From the NCBI RefSeq assembly GCF_001458195.1, contig NZ_CYPU01000017.1, forward strand, positions 1-64,000: a stretch of 64,000 nt of DNA, in the 5' to 3' direction. The translations under genes were made by a program, and so were the position numbers. The notes under the pieces are model-generated. The model saw only the letters and a list, made by a program, of their open reading frames with translations. It was not told where the DNA came from and did no database searches. Below are positions 55,413 through 64,000 of this stretch, one piece after another. Numbering within the stretch: position 1 is the first letter of the stretch; every line of letters begins with the position of its first letter. The stretch comes from Ruegeria atlantica. Lineage in GTDB: Bacteria; Pseudomonadota; Alphaproteobacteria; Rhodobacterales; Rhodobacteraceae.

Positions 55413-57340
55413 GTTTTGCCCTCCAGATACCGCCGTTTAGCCTCTTCCATCCGACCCATCTCGCGGATGGCGTTTTCGATGGCGACCTCGTCGCTCTTGT
55501 CGGCATAGCGGAACTCGCTGTCGGCGTAGCGGTTGATCTCTTGCATCACCATTTCCACCGTGATCGGCTGGCGCAGGTCCTCGATCATAGCCTTTTTGGT
55601 GTCGTAGTCGCGGAACAGGAACAGGTCGGGGTTTTCCATCCATTCGTCGGGCAGTTCGAAATCCATCGCGCGGACCTTGACGGCATCGGTGATGTTCTTG
55701 ATCGCGCGGCCGGTAAAGCGCTCATCCGCCTGCTGGATTGCCTTGAGATAGGTGCCCATCTTGGCAATCGTATCCATCTGGCCGATATCGCCGGAGACCC
55801 GGTCATAGACCTGCAGCAGAGTCTCTTCGTGCGGGCGGGAATGACTTTCGAAACTGGCAGCGACAGCCTTTTTGATTTCCTGCGCGGCATAGGCCTCGTG
55901 TTCGCCCAGCGGGATGTCGTGATTGCGGCCCATCAGCAGGTGCAGGATATCGATGTAATCCTCGCGCGTCTGCGGCCCGTCAACCAGGAACCGCGCGCCC
56001 GCCCGTTGACGCAAGGCGTCGTCCACATTCTCGGGGTAATTCGAGAACATGCCAAAGGTACAATTGCCGCGCACGACAGTGTTGGCACCCGCAAAGCTCT
56101 CCATCAGCACGGCGGTGATTTCCAGCTGACCGGCTGACGACTGCCGGTCGCCGCGTTTGCCCGCAAGCTGGTCGATGTCGTCAATGGTGCCAAAGCCGAT
56201 GACCGAGGGGTCGATGATCGTGTTGATAAAGGCCTTGGCATTCTGGCCGGATTTGCCCTGATAGCTGTCGATATTGTCGGTGCTCAGGTTCTGGTAGCGG
56301 AACGGATAGCCCGCGTTCTGGCAATAGTCGTTGATCAGCCCGGCCATCATCTGGATCAGAGTGGTTTTACCGGTGCCCGGCTTGCCGTCGCCCATGAAGG
56401 TAAAGATGAACCCGCCGAGTTCCGCAAACGGGTTCAGGCGGCGGTCGAAATCATAAGCCATCACCATCTTGGCCAGCTTCATGGCCTGATACTTGGCGAT
56501 ATGGTTGCCGACCACCTCGTTCGGTTTCTTGAACGTCATGGTCAGGGTGGTGGATTTGGCCTTGGAGGCCGGTTCGAACCCCCGGATCGTCAGATCATCA
56601 GCCTCGATGTGCCATGCGGCGTTCTGGAACGGGGCCAGATGGCCTGCTGACTGCGCGCGCAGGGCCGACTTTTCCATTAGTTGTTCGGCATAGGCACTAG
56701 TGGCCGCGATCAGGTGGGCATCGTCGGGGGCGTGTTTTGCTAGTGTCTGGTCCAGCTCCCACAGTGCGCCGTGCAGGGCGAGTTGGCCGTTGTCGGTCAA
56801 GACCTCTTCGACCTCACCGATATCGACAGTGGTCTCTCCAAGATGCGAGGACATCAAGTACGCCAGCGCATTGCCGAAGGTGTGCGAGGTGATCAGCGCC
56901 TCGGCCGTCAGCAGTTCCGAGAATTCGGTCTTGCGCGCGGCGGGCAAGTCTCCAGCCAAATTCGCGCGTTTCAGATCAGCCAGCGAGGTCTGTTGCGCAT
57001 AGGTCTCAGCCACAGCCAAGGCGATGGCAATGGCGCGGCGGATGGCCTGCTGCGTGGTCGCCTGAGGTGGTGAAACCAGCGTATCGCCATCATCCGAGGC
57101 TTCGATCCGTTCGACCAGATGCACTCCGGCTGCGCGCACGGTTCGGCGTGTCACCAGCCCCGGCGTCGTGGAGCGAAACCGCCGCCCAGTTGAAACGCCC
57201 GGAGACCGTTCGGTCGCCACCTCAACAGGTTTGGCAATCCGCGGCGCGTGTTCGAAACCGTTCAACAAGGCGGTCGCTGCCGGATAATGCTTGCGAATAT
57301 CGTCTTCGCGCAATTCCATCTGATCTGACGTCAAACTCAT
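55409..57340 (-). CDS. AAA+ ATPase of unknown system
   Basis: The product has 643 residues. Residues 1-270 carry no recognised domain but include helical stretches. The AAA+ module is at about 310-470: Walker A GDGKPGTGKTTL (K325, T326), Walker B VIGFGTIDDIDQLAGKRGD, sensor-1-like FGMFSNYPENVD and an arginine-finger region DDALRQRAGARFLVDGP. The C-terminal part (residues 500-640) is helical with RFTGRAIKNITDAVKVRAMDFELPDEW, the sensor-2 (GR) type segment. The layout resembles MoxR/ClpX-like remodelers. It lies between a 372-residue partner and three small membrane proteins, suggesting action at the membrane. Confidence 0.85.
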   Translation of the reverse strand: MSLTSDQMELREDDIRKHYPAATALLNGFEHAPRIAKPVEVATERSPGVSTGRRFRSTTPGLVTRRTVRAAGVHLVERIEASDDGDTLVSPPQATTQQAIRRAIAIALAVAETYAQQTSLADLKRANLAGDLPAARKTEFSELLTAEALITSHTFGNALAYLMSSHLGETTVDIGEVEEVLTDNGQLALHGALWELDQTLAKHAPDDAHLIAATSAYAEQLMEKSALRAQSAGHLAPFQNAAWHIEADDLTIRGFEPASKAKSTTLTMTFKKPNEVVGNHIAKYQAMKLAKMVMAYDFDRRLNPFAELGGFIFTFMGDGKPGTGKTTLIQMMAGLINDYCQNAGYPFRYQNLSTDNIDSYQGKSGQNAKAFINTIIDPSVIGFGTIDDIDQLAGKRGDRQSSAGQLEITAVLMESFAGANTVVRGNCTFGMFSNYPENVDDALRQRAGARFLVDGPQTREDYIDILHLLMGRNHDIPLGEHEAYAAQEIKKAVAASFESHSRPHEETLLQVYDRVSGDIGQMDTIAKMGTYLKAIQQADERFTGRAIKNITDAVKVRAMDFELPDEWMENPDLFLFRDYDTKKAMIEDLRQPITVEMVMQEINRYADSEFRYADKSDEVAIENAIREMGRMEEAKRRYLEGKT

Positions 57341-57357
57341 TTCAAAACCGCCCTTGC

Positions 57358-57389
57358 TTCATCTTTTCAAAAATACTCCCGCCGGAGGC
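57358..57389. repeat. Intergenic 32-bp repeat, copy 2
   Basis: This copy is identical to 13401-13432 except for one base. It fills the gap between the 372-residue protein gene and the AAA ATPase gene and again lies just upstream of a minus-strand start. Confidence 0.75.
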
Positions 57390-57393
57390 CAAA

Positions 57394-58512
57394 CTAATAG
57401 CGCAGCACCTGCCCGCTCTTGCTGACCACGAATTTGCGCACATCCCCAAATCCCGGTGGGTTGCGTTCAGCCAGCACCTGAAATGGACGTTGGGGCAGGA
57501 TGATCGACCGTTGGGTGCGCGTAGCCCCGGTCTCGGCCCCCTGTCCGCCGAACGGGTCCAGCGCAAAAACCTCGCGCTCGACTGTGGAAAACCACCCGGC
57601 GCGTTCTTCGATCACCTCTTCGCTGTCCAGCTCTTCGGTGGTCCAGGCCAGTGCCCAGTCCTGACCCTGCGGTGCCTGTGCGTCCTCAAGCACCTGCCGC
57701 AACGGGCCGGTTTGCTCGGTATAGGCCGAGGAATACATCGGCCCCACATGGATGCGGCGCAGGTGTTTGGGGTGTAGGTCGTCGAAGTCCTGATCAAATC
57801 CCTTGGCGATGGTCACCAGTTTCAGCCCGCCCAAAGACTGCGCCATCAGATGCGCCTGCACTTCGGGCCAGCGGCGCTGGTCTTTGGGTAAGGCTGTCTT
57901 GCCGCTGTCCTCAAGCTGCATCAGGTAGATGACCGGCAGGTTGATCTGACTGTCATATACCGCCCAGTGGATCATGAATTTGCGCCGCTCGCCTTCATTC
58001 CCGATCCAGTGGCATTCGGGATCGTTGCGGGCCCAGAACAGCTCTCCCTTTAGCAACTCCTCGTAATAGAGCCTTTGGGACAGGGCGAATTGCAGCTTGG
58101 TCGGGATTTCCTGATCGCCAATGATCGTCCGTACCATGTCGGTTTTCAGGTCATCTTCCGAGGGCATATTCGCCAGATGCACCTGCGCCTGCTGCGCGTC
58201 ATTGGCCATGGTCAGCAGTTCGGCCGCCACCGGAAATCCGCTGTCGCGCTTGTCCATGGCGAGGCTGCCAAAGAACCGTCCGGTATCGCGCCCGACCAGC
58301 AGGTATTTCATGGAAAGCGCGCGGAAGGTGTAGAGCAGTCCCGAGAGGTAGCGCGATACGATCCGCACCTCTTGCTTGCTGATCGCGCCCTCCGCCTCCA
58401 TCGTCGCGGCCACGCGCAACAAGTGAACGGTGATCACCTCGAATTTTCGAAAATAGCGGCGCGAGGAGAAGGTGTCGGTTAGTCCCACATGGTCTTTAGT
58501 GGGGTCAATCAT
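57394..58512 (-). CDS. Uncharacterised 372-residue protein of the AAA operon
   Basis: This is a soluble protein without a recognised family. The N-terminal half is helical (FRKFEVITVHLLRVAATMEAEGAISKQEVRIVSRYLSGLLYTFRALSMKYL); the C-terminal half holds a mixed alpha/beta region (FMIHWAVYDSQINLPVIYLMQLEDSG, RIHVGPMYSSAYTEQTGPLRQVLE) and ends KSGQVLRY. The start overlaps the stop of the small protein gene upstream by 4 nt. It probably works with the AAA ATPase next to it. Confidence 0.65.
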   Translation of the reverse strand: MIDPTKDHVGLTDTFSSRRYFRKFEVITVHLLRVAATMEAEGAISKQEVRIVSRYLSGLLYTFRALSMKYLLVGRDTGRFFGSLAMDKRDSGFPVAAELLTMANDAQQAQVHLANMPSEDDLKTDMVRTIIGDQEIPTKLQFALSQRLYYEELLKGELFWARNDPECHWIGNEGERRKFMIHWAVYDSQINLPVIYLMQLEDSGKTALPKDQRRWPEVQAHLMAQSLGGLKLVTIAKGFDQDFDDLHPKHLRRIHVGPMYSSAYTEQTGPLRQVLEDAQAPQGQDWALAWTTEELDSEEVIEERAGWFSTVEREVFALDPFGGQGAETGATRTQRSIILPQRPFQVLAERNPPGFGDVRKFVVSKSGQVLRY

Positions 58513-58826
58513 GCATCACCGCCACCAAAACCACCTAGGTCCGGGCCAGGTGACTGACTGCCGTCGCTTTGGACATTAGTTGGCACACTGTTAATTCCTT
58601 GCGATCTGCGAAACATTTCCAGTCGATAGCCCGACCACAAAGCACCGAGAACACCAACGCCACTCAAAAGGTAAAACCCATTCGCCATCATCGTCAGAAA
58701 ACAGATGAGGAAAACGAGGCCAATTGCACCCCAAACAAGCTCACCGTTCCGTTCTACCCAAGTCTTGTCTTTGTCTTGCTCTAAGAAAAATGGCATTCGT
58801 CGCAACCACTCTTTTTTACCCACCAT
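58509..58826 (-). CDS. Small membrane protein of the AAA operon (105 residues)
   Basis: From ATG 58826 (MVGKKEWLRRMPFFLEQDKDKTW), overlapping the end of the coiled-coil gene by 11 nt; an ATG at 58796 is the alternative. Two hydrophobic helices (LVWGAIGLVFLICFLTMMANGFYLL and SGVGVLGALWSGYRL) are followed by a Ser/Pro/Gly-rich tail ending DLGGFGGGDA. No family recognised. Coupled to the next gene by ATGA. Confidence 0.6.
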   Translation of the reverse strand: MVGKKEWLRRMPFFLEQDKDKTWVERNGELVWGAIGLVFLICFLTMMANGFYLLSGVGVLGALWSGYRLEMFRRSQGINSVPTNVQSDGSQSPGPDLGGFGGGDA

Positions 58827-59895
58827 ACAAATTCTTATCATGCTTCTCGACAATCGAGGCGAAGCGACGGGCAAAGCGTTCATCCGCCTTGGCCTTTTTC
58901 TCCAGCACATCACGGGCAAAGACCATGTGGTCCTCATGCGCCTCAAGCATGTCGGCCATTTTCTGGTTGGTCGCGGTGCCGATGGCGGCCATTGCCGTCT
59001 GCGCCTCTTGGTCGGTCTGCACGCCGATCTCGTTGATGCGGTGGGCCACGTCCTGCTGTTGCGCGGTTTTCAGCGATTTGGTCAGGGCGTCATACAGCAC
59101 CACACGCTGTTGCGTGTCTGTCTGCAGCTTGTTGATCAGCACCATCTGTGTCGCGGCCTGGTTCTGTAGGGAGTCGACCCAGGTCTTGCCCTTTTCGATA
59201 TAGCGCTCCAGCGTTTGTGACTTGGCCAGCTTGACCTGCTCTTCCTGAACCTTGGCATTGTATTGCTTGTTCAGCTCGGCCAGTTCGGTTTCCAGCTGCG
59301 TGCGCGCGGCGGCGTCCTGTTCGACACTGATCTTGTTTTCCAGAGTGATAATCGTCGGATCCATATCCTGAATCTCAGCCCGCAGCGCCTCTAGTTCAGC
59401 AACAGTAGCCTCGCGGTCGTCCAGCGTACCGGTCAGGTTTTCCTCGACCTTCACCCGCTGTTCTTCCAACACGGATAGCTGCCCTTGCAGCAATTGAACG
59501 ATTACGTCGGATTTGGCGATCAGGTCCTGCAGCTTGTCGTCGATATTGGCGGTGCGCATGCGCTCCTGCCGCATCGATTCAGACTTGCCCTTGGAGAAGA
59601 TGCCGACAAACGTCTCCCACCCGGATTTCGAGCGCATCTCGTCGAAATCCTTGGAAAAGGCGCTGGTGACGTCGTCCAGACCCATGATCAGCTCGGCGAT
59701 ATTGGCGTTCATCACCTCGGTATGGGCGTGCACATCCTCAAGCGTGGCGTTTTCGATGTCGATGTCGGCCTCGGCAGAGCCGATCTTAGAACGCGCGGCT
59801 TCAATCCGGGATGTCAGCCCTTCGATCTGAGACTGGCTTTCGCGCACTTTTTGCTGCGTTTCCTCAATCAACGCATCAAACTGCTGGTTCGACAT
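58816..59895 (-). CDS. Long coiled-coil protein, first gene of the AAA operon
   Basis: The product has 359 residues from ATG 59895 (MSNQQFDALIEETQQKVRES), with AAAGGA upstream; the longer open frame into the intergenic region is not used. Nearly the whole protein is predicted helical coiled coil (residues 5-75 and 125-250), broken by a short DEMRSKSGWETFVGIFSKGKSESMRQE insert. A C-terminal helical part (YIEKGKTWVDSLQNQAATQMVLINKLQTDTQQRVVLYDAL) recalls toxic-anion-resistance TelA-like helices, but this is weak. It is soluble and likely oligomeric. Confidence 0.7.
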   Translation of the reverse strand: MSNQQFDALIEETQQKVRESQSQIEGLTSRIEAARSKIGSAEADIDIENATLEDVHAHTEVMNANIAELIMGLDDVTSAFSKDFDEMRSKSGWETFVGIFSKGKSESMRQERMRTANIDDKLQDLIAKSDVIVQLLQGQLSVLEEQRVKVEENLTGTLDDREATVAELEALRAEIQDMDPTIITLENKISVEQDAAARTQLETELAELNKQYNAKVQEEQVKLAKSQTLERYIEKGKTWVDSLQNQAATQMVLINKLQTDTQQRVVLYDALTKSLKTAQQQDVAHRINEIGVQTDQEAQTAMAAIGTATNQKMADMLEAHEDHMVFARDVLEKKAKADERFARRFASIVEKHDKNLYGG

Positions 59896-59984
59896 CTGTC
59901 CTATTCCTTTTTTAATTATGCACCCAACAAGATAGGAGATGTTACGATCATTTACATCCCCTTGGGCATCCAATCCTGTGGAAC

Positions 59985-60003
59985 TTTGGCAAACTCCGCC
60001 AAA
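59985..60003. promoter_or_regulatory. Inverted repeat in the gabD/AAA-operon divergent region
   Basis: TTTGGC-N7-GCCAAA lies 90 bp upstream of the first AAA-operon gene. It is a possible operator; no T-run in the operon direction after it. Confidence 0.35.
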
Positions 60004-60178
60004 AAAAGATAGGCGGGTTGACACTTTGGCCTCAGATCGCATGAATGCGCTCCGGTAGGCAAAAAACGTCACGTTTACCATACGAAAACTGGATTGATCT
60101 GACCCCACGGGTGGCCATAGACAATCCGGGAGGCACATGTTTGAGTGCTAACAAATTTTTATTGCCGGAGGCTGACCC

Positions 60179-61654
60179 ATGCTGGACGCGACAACCGACC
60201 TGAAATCAATCCTGAAAAACCCCGATCTGCTGGTGACCAAAGCCTATATCGGTGGTCAGTGGGTTGACGGTGACAATGGCACATTCGCCGTAACCAACCC
60301 GGCACGTGGCGACGTTGTGGCCGAAGTTGCAGACCTGAGCCGCGCACAGGTTGCCGGTGCAATCGCTCAAGCTGAGGCCGCGCAAAAGGAATGGGCCAAG
60401 CTGACCGGCAAGGAACGCGCCGTGATTCTGCGTCGCTGGTACGACCTGATGATGGAAAACGCCGAAGATCTGGGCAAGATCCTGACCGCCGAGCAAGGCA
60501 AGCCGCTGGCCGAGGCCGTTGGCGAGATCGGTTATGGCGCGTCATTCATCGAGTTCTTCGGCGAAGAGGCCAAGCGCGTTTATGGCGAGACGATCCCGGG
60601 CCATCAGCGCGACAAGCGGATCATGGTGCTGAAACAGCCGATTGGCGTTGCCGCATCGATCACGCCCTGGAACTTCCCCAATGCGATGATCACCCGCAAG
60701 GCAGCTCCGGCACTGGCGGCAGGCTGCGCCTTTGTTGCGCGCCCGGCCAAGGAAACACCGCTGTCCGCATTGGTCATGGGCGTTCTGGCCGAACAGGCTG
60801 GCATCCCGGCTGGCGTGTTTAACGTATTGCCGTCCTCCAGCGCCAGCGAGATTGGCAAGGAATTCTGCGAAAACCCCGGCGTGCGCAAGCTGACCTTTAC
60901 CGGCTCGACCGAAGTGGGTCGCATCCTGCTGAAACAGGCCGCTGATCAGGTGATGAAATGCTCGATGGAACTGGGCGGCAACGCGCCGTTCATCGTGTTT
61001 GACGATGCCGATCTGGATGCAGCCGTTGAAGGCGCGATGATGTGCAAGTTCCGCAATAACGGCCAGACCTGCGTCTGCGCCAACCGGATCTATGTGCAGG
61101 CGGGCGTGTACGATGAATTCGCGGCCAAACTGAAAGCCGCCGTCGAAGCGCTGAAAATCGGTGACGGTCTGGCCGATGGCACCACCACCGGTCCGCTGAT
61201 CAACGAAGAAGCGGTCGCCAAGGTCGAGGAACACATCAAAGACGTCACCGACAAGGGCGGCGCGGTTCTGACCGGAGGTCTGCCGCATGATCTGGGCGGC
61301 ACCTTCTTCCAGCCCACCATCGTGACCGGCGTGACGCAGGACATGATGGTGGCGCAGGACGAGACCTTTGGCCCGCTGGCGCCCCTGTTCAAGTTCGAAG
61401 ACGAGGATGACGTGATCGCAATGGCCAACGACACGATCTTTGGTCTGGCTTCGTACTTTTACGCCAAGGACCTCAGCCGCGTCTACAAAGTGGCCGAGGC
61501 GCTGGAATACGGCATCGTTGGTGTGAACACCGGCATCATCTCGACCGAGCTTGGCCCGTTTGGTGGCGTCAAACAGTCCGGCCTGGGCCGCGAAGGCAGC
61601 CATCACGGCATGGAAGACTATCTTGAAATGAAGTACGTCTGCCTGTCGGTCTGA
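60179..61654 (+). CDS. gabD: NADP-dependent succinate-semialdehyde dehydrogenase
   Basis: The product has 491 residues; GGAGG precedes the ATG. ALDH motifs: ITPWNFPNAMITRKAAPALAAGC, the NAD(P)-binding FTGSTEVGRIL, catalytic Glu in MELGGNAPFIVFDDAD and catalytic Cys in FRNNGQTCVCANRIYVQ, and the end ELGPFGGVKQSGLGREGS. The C-x-C pair at the active cysteine and the GLGREGSHHG end are typical for GabD/SSADH, which oxidises succinate semialdehyde to succinate in GABA breakdown. It is followed by a strong GC hairpin. Confidence 0.93.
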   Translation: MLDATTDLKSILKNPDLLVTKAYIGGQWVDGDNGTFAVTNPARGDVVAEVADLSRAQVAGAIAQAEAAQKEWAKLTGKERAVILRRWYDLMMENAEDLGKILTAEQGKPLAEAVGEIGYGASFIEFFGEEAKRVYGETIPGHQRDKRIMVLKQPIGVAASITPWNFPNAMITRKAAPALAAGCAFVARPAKETPLSALVMGVLAEQAGIPAGVFNVLPSSSASEIGKEFCENPGVRKLTFTGSTEVGRILLKQAADQVMKCSMELGGNAPFIVFDDADLDAAVEGAMMCKFRNNGQTCVCANRIYVQAGVYDEFAAKLKAAVEALKIGDGLADGTTTGPLINEEAVAKVEEHIKDVTDKGGAVLTGGLPHDLGGTFFQPTIVTGVTQDMMVAQDETFGPLAPLFKFEDEDDVIAMANDTIFGLASYFYAKDLSRVYKVAEALEYGIVGVNTGIISTELGPFGGVKQSGLGREGSHHGMEDYLEMKYVCLSV

Positions 61655-61660
61655 TCTGAA

Positions 61661-61690
61661 AAGGCCCCGGTGCTGCGCGCCGGGGCCATT
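61661..61690 (+). terminator. GC-rich hairpin after gabD
   Basis: GGCCCCGG pairs with CCGGGGCC around a 9-nt loop, 9 bp past the stop. The tail is ATTACGTTTG, so the T-run is poor but the stem is strong. Confidence 0.7.
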
Positions 61691-61694
61691 ACGT

Positions 61695-61734
61695 TTGTCA
61701 CAAAACTGCAAACAAACCGTCACATCCCTGCAAT
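61695..61734 (+). promoter_or_regulatory. Pho-box-like tandem repeats upstream of phytase-like gene
   Basis: Four 7-mers start exactly 11 bp apart: TTGTCAC (61695), CTGCAAA (61706), CCGTCAC (61717) and CTGCAAT (61728), each followed by a 4-bp spacer. The 7+4 bp period is that of PhoB binding sites (CTGTCAT half-sites). It ends 49 bp before the ATG of a secreted phytase/esterase-like gene. Confidence 0.55.
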
Positions 61735-61782
61735 GACCCGCGTTCATCCCCCTCTCATCCAAGTGAGAGAGGATACCACCCG

Positions 61783-63965
61783 ATGTCATTGCGCTGTGTC
61801 TGCCTGACATCTGCCCTTGCCCTGACTGCCGGTCAGGCAGCGGCAGAAATGAATTTCAACCGAATTGCGTCTTTCCCCGTCGTCAAAAATATGGCCGAGG
61901 GGGCGGATACCACCCGCGAAACCTCGCCCGAGATCATCGCGGCGACTGCTGATGGCATGACGCTGGTCTATACGGACAGCCCGCTGGGTATGATTGGTAT
62001 GGTCGATATCACCGACCCCGCGAACCCCGCGCCACTGGGTGCGATGGACGTGGGTGGTGAGCCAACATCCGTGGGGATTGTTGGCACGACGGCTTTTGTG
62101 GGCGTGAACACTTCGGAAAGCTATACTGTCCCTTCGGGCAAGCTGATCTCGGTCGATATTGCGGGCAAGGTGGAAACCGGTGCCTGTGACCTGGGTGGTC
62201 AGCCCGACAGTGTCGCGATTGCCCCGGATGGCAACTTTGTTTCCGTAGCCATCGAGAATGAGCGTGACGAAGACCTGAACGACGGGGTCCTCCCTCAGCT
62301 GCCTGCCGGAACACTGGCTCTGGTGCCGCTGAAAGACGGCGCATTGGATTGCGCGGGCATGAAGATGGCCTCGCTGACCGGTCTGGCCGACGTTGCCCCC
62401 ACCGACCCCGAACCCGAGTTCGTGGACATCAATAGTCTGGGCGAAACTGTCGTCACCCTGCAGGAAAACAACCACATCGCGGTCGTGGACAAAGACGGCA
62501 AGGTGATCAGCCATTTCTCGGCCGGTAGCGTAGACCTGGATGGTATCGACGCCACCGATGAGCGCGGCGCACTGGTTTTCACCGAAAGTCAGCCGGGCCG
62601 TCTGCGTGAACCGGACGCGGTGAAATGGGTCGACGAGAACCACTTCGCACCGCCAACGAAGGCGACTACGAGGGCGGTTCGCGTGGCTGGACGATCTTCC
62701 ACAAGGACGGCGCCGTAGTTTACGAAAACGGTACCGGTTTCGAGAAAGCCATCATCCAGATCGGTCACTATCCCGACAAACGCTCGGACGCCAAAGGTGT
62801 TGAGCCTGAAAGTGTGACCGCAGCGACCTTCGGTGACACACCAATGATCTTTGTAGGAGCCGAGCGCGCCTCGGTCGTGGGTGTCTATGACGCCACCGAT
62901 CCGGCCAACCCAGTTCTGAAACAGCTGCTGCCTTCAGGCGTTGGTCCCGAAGGTTATGTTGCGATTCCGGAACGTAACCTGCTGATCTCGGCTAATGAAA
63001 AGGACCTGATCGAAGACGGTGGCCCGCGTGCACACGTGATGATCTACGAATATCAGGACGCCCCGGCCACCTATCCGCATCTGACGTCCGCAGGCACGGG
63101 TGAGCTGATCGGCTGGGGCGCGCTGTCCGGTCTGGTGTCTGATGAGGACGGCATGATCTACGCGGTCAACGACAGCTTTTATGGCTTCCAGCCTTCGATT
63201 TTCAAGATCGACCCCAGCCATAAACCGGCCCGCATTGTGGATGTGATCCGCATCCACCGTCAGGACGGCAACCCGGCACAGAAGCTGGATCTGGAGGGCA
63301 TCACGCTGGACGGTAAAGGCGGGTTTTACGTCGCCTCCGAAGGGCGTACGGACCGTGTTATCCCGCATGCGATTTACCACGTGTCCGCTGATGGCCTGAT
63401 CAAGGATCGCAAAGGCGAGATCGGCCTGCCACCTGAGCTCATGGCCGTCGAAAAGCGCTTTGGGTTTGAAGGCATCACCCGCGTTGGCAACACCCTGTGG
63501 ACGGCCGTTCAGCGCGAATGGAAGGACGGCCCTGAAAACCACGTGAAACTGGTGGCCTACAACCTTGAGACCAAGGAATGGGGCGCGGTGCACTATCCCA
63601 AAGCGGACCCGGAAGAGGGCTGGGTTGGCCTGTCGGAAATCGTGGCCTTTGGCGACCACGTCTATGTCATCGAGCGCGACAATCAGCATGACCACCGCGC
63701 CGTGACCAAAAAGGTCTACCGTATCCCGCTGTCAGAGATGACCCCGGCCCCGTTAGGCGGTCCCCTGCCCGTGGTCAGCAAGCAAGAGGTCCGCGACCTG
63801 CTGCCTGACCTGACCTCGACCGGTGGCTACGTTCTGGACAAGATCGAAGGCCTGGCCATCCTGCCCTCGGGCGAGGCGTTTGTGATGACCGACAATGACG
63901 GCGTCGACGACGCCTCGGGTGAGACGATGTTCTGGTCGATCGGGTCAGTGACTGGCGGGAACTAA
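61783..63965 (+). pseudogene. Secreted phytase/esterase-like beta-propeller protein, frameshifted
   Basis: Two overlapping frames (61783-62718 and 62625-63965) read as one protein of about 727 residues if one base is restored near 62647: the first breaks off after AVKWVDENHFA, the second continues TANEGDYEGGSRGWTIFHKDG, which is the expected family sequence. A signal peptide (TSALALTAGQAAA) precedes beta-propeller repeats (VDITDPANPAPLGAMDVGGEPTSVGIV; VYDATDPANPVLKQLLPSGVGPEGY); the rear part (LDLEGITLDGKGGFYVASEGRTDRV...FGFEGITRVGNTLWTAVQRE) is the phytase-like esterase domain. Either a recent pseudogene or a sequencing error. GAGAGGA precedes the ATG. Confidence 0.8.
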
Positions 63966-64000
63966 ACTCAACAGGAAAAACACAGAAGGACCCCGCACGA

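Noticed and set aside
59896..60138. 81-residue N-terminal extension of the coiled-coil protein
   Set aside because: Composition is unlike the helical protein that follows, and AAAGGA precedes the ATG at 59895.

Overview
The window reads as a chromosomal segment of an alphaproteobacterium of the Roseobacter group (Rhodobacteraceae). The reasons are the minus-strand block dnaA-dnaN-recF-gyrB with rpsT, fpg, ubiE and ubiB beside it, the kbl-tdh pair behind a XRE-cupin regulator, the lptC-lptA-lptB-hpf-ptsN block, family proteins typical of these bacteria (DUF1523, DUF6638-like), and a short intergenic repeat that I recognise from Roseobacter genomes. Genus and species cannot be fixed from the sequence alone.

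Layout. 1-3,952 is accessory: the 5' end of an IS30-type transposase abuts an EamA transporter, followed by a membrane protein divergent from a Crp/Fnr-like regulator, a DUF3955-like peptide and a FAH/hydratase-family enzyme. 4,061-8,370 is a decayed defence-like locus: a truncated Cas4-like (DUF2779) nuclease fused by deletion to the back half of an Eco57I-class methyltransferase that carries an in-frame TAG, followed by intact genes for a membrane-anchored coiled-coil protein and an HNH nuclease. 8,515-21,284 holds replication and translation core genes (gyrB, recF, dnaN, dnaA, rpsT), a TetR/AhpD-like pair inserted between recF and gyrB, an enoyl-CoA hydratase, fpg, ubiE and ubiB. 21,380-27,347 is metabolic: thiolase, XRE-cupin regulator, kbl-tdh (threonine to glycine plus acetyl-CoA), kynA and an alpha/beta-hydrolase kynurenine formamidase. 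28,881-34,216 is the rimP-nusA-ylxR-infB operon. 34,381-43,160 mixes small secreted or membrane proteins, proline iminopeptidase, ubiG, an orphan Imm11-like immunity gene, marR, a nitrilase-family amidase, grxC, comF, a methyltransferase-like gene and hemH. 43,237-49,689 is envelope and stress: an L,D-transpeptidase, a CAP-domain lipoprotein, ptsN, hpf, lptBAC, kdsD and an RNase D-like exonuclease. 49,824-51,786 is a metal-sensor/MFS exporter pair and an Lrp regulator.

The most interesting uncharacterised unit is 52,152-59,895: ten minus-strand genes, mostly joined by 4-nt stop/start overlaps, coding for a long coiled-coil protein, an AAA+ ATPase, two large proteins of unknown function and six small or mid-size membrane proteins (one is DUF1523). 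No function is assigned to this set by anything visible here; the architecture suggests an ATPase-driven membrane-associated complex. Just before it, 51,822-52,089 is a scar in which a lytic-transglycosylase fragment is fused to the last ~40 residues of the flagellar P-ring protein FlgI, showing that flagellar genes were deleted here. The window ends with gabD and a phytase-like secreted protein that is split by a one-base frameshift and preceded by four 11-bp-spaced Pho-box-like repeats.

Coordinates of CDS features are my chosen starts. Where the longest open frame starts further upstream I moved to the start supported by a Shine-Dalgarno sequence or by family N-termini and say so. No tRNA, rRNA or CRISPR array was seen.
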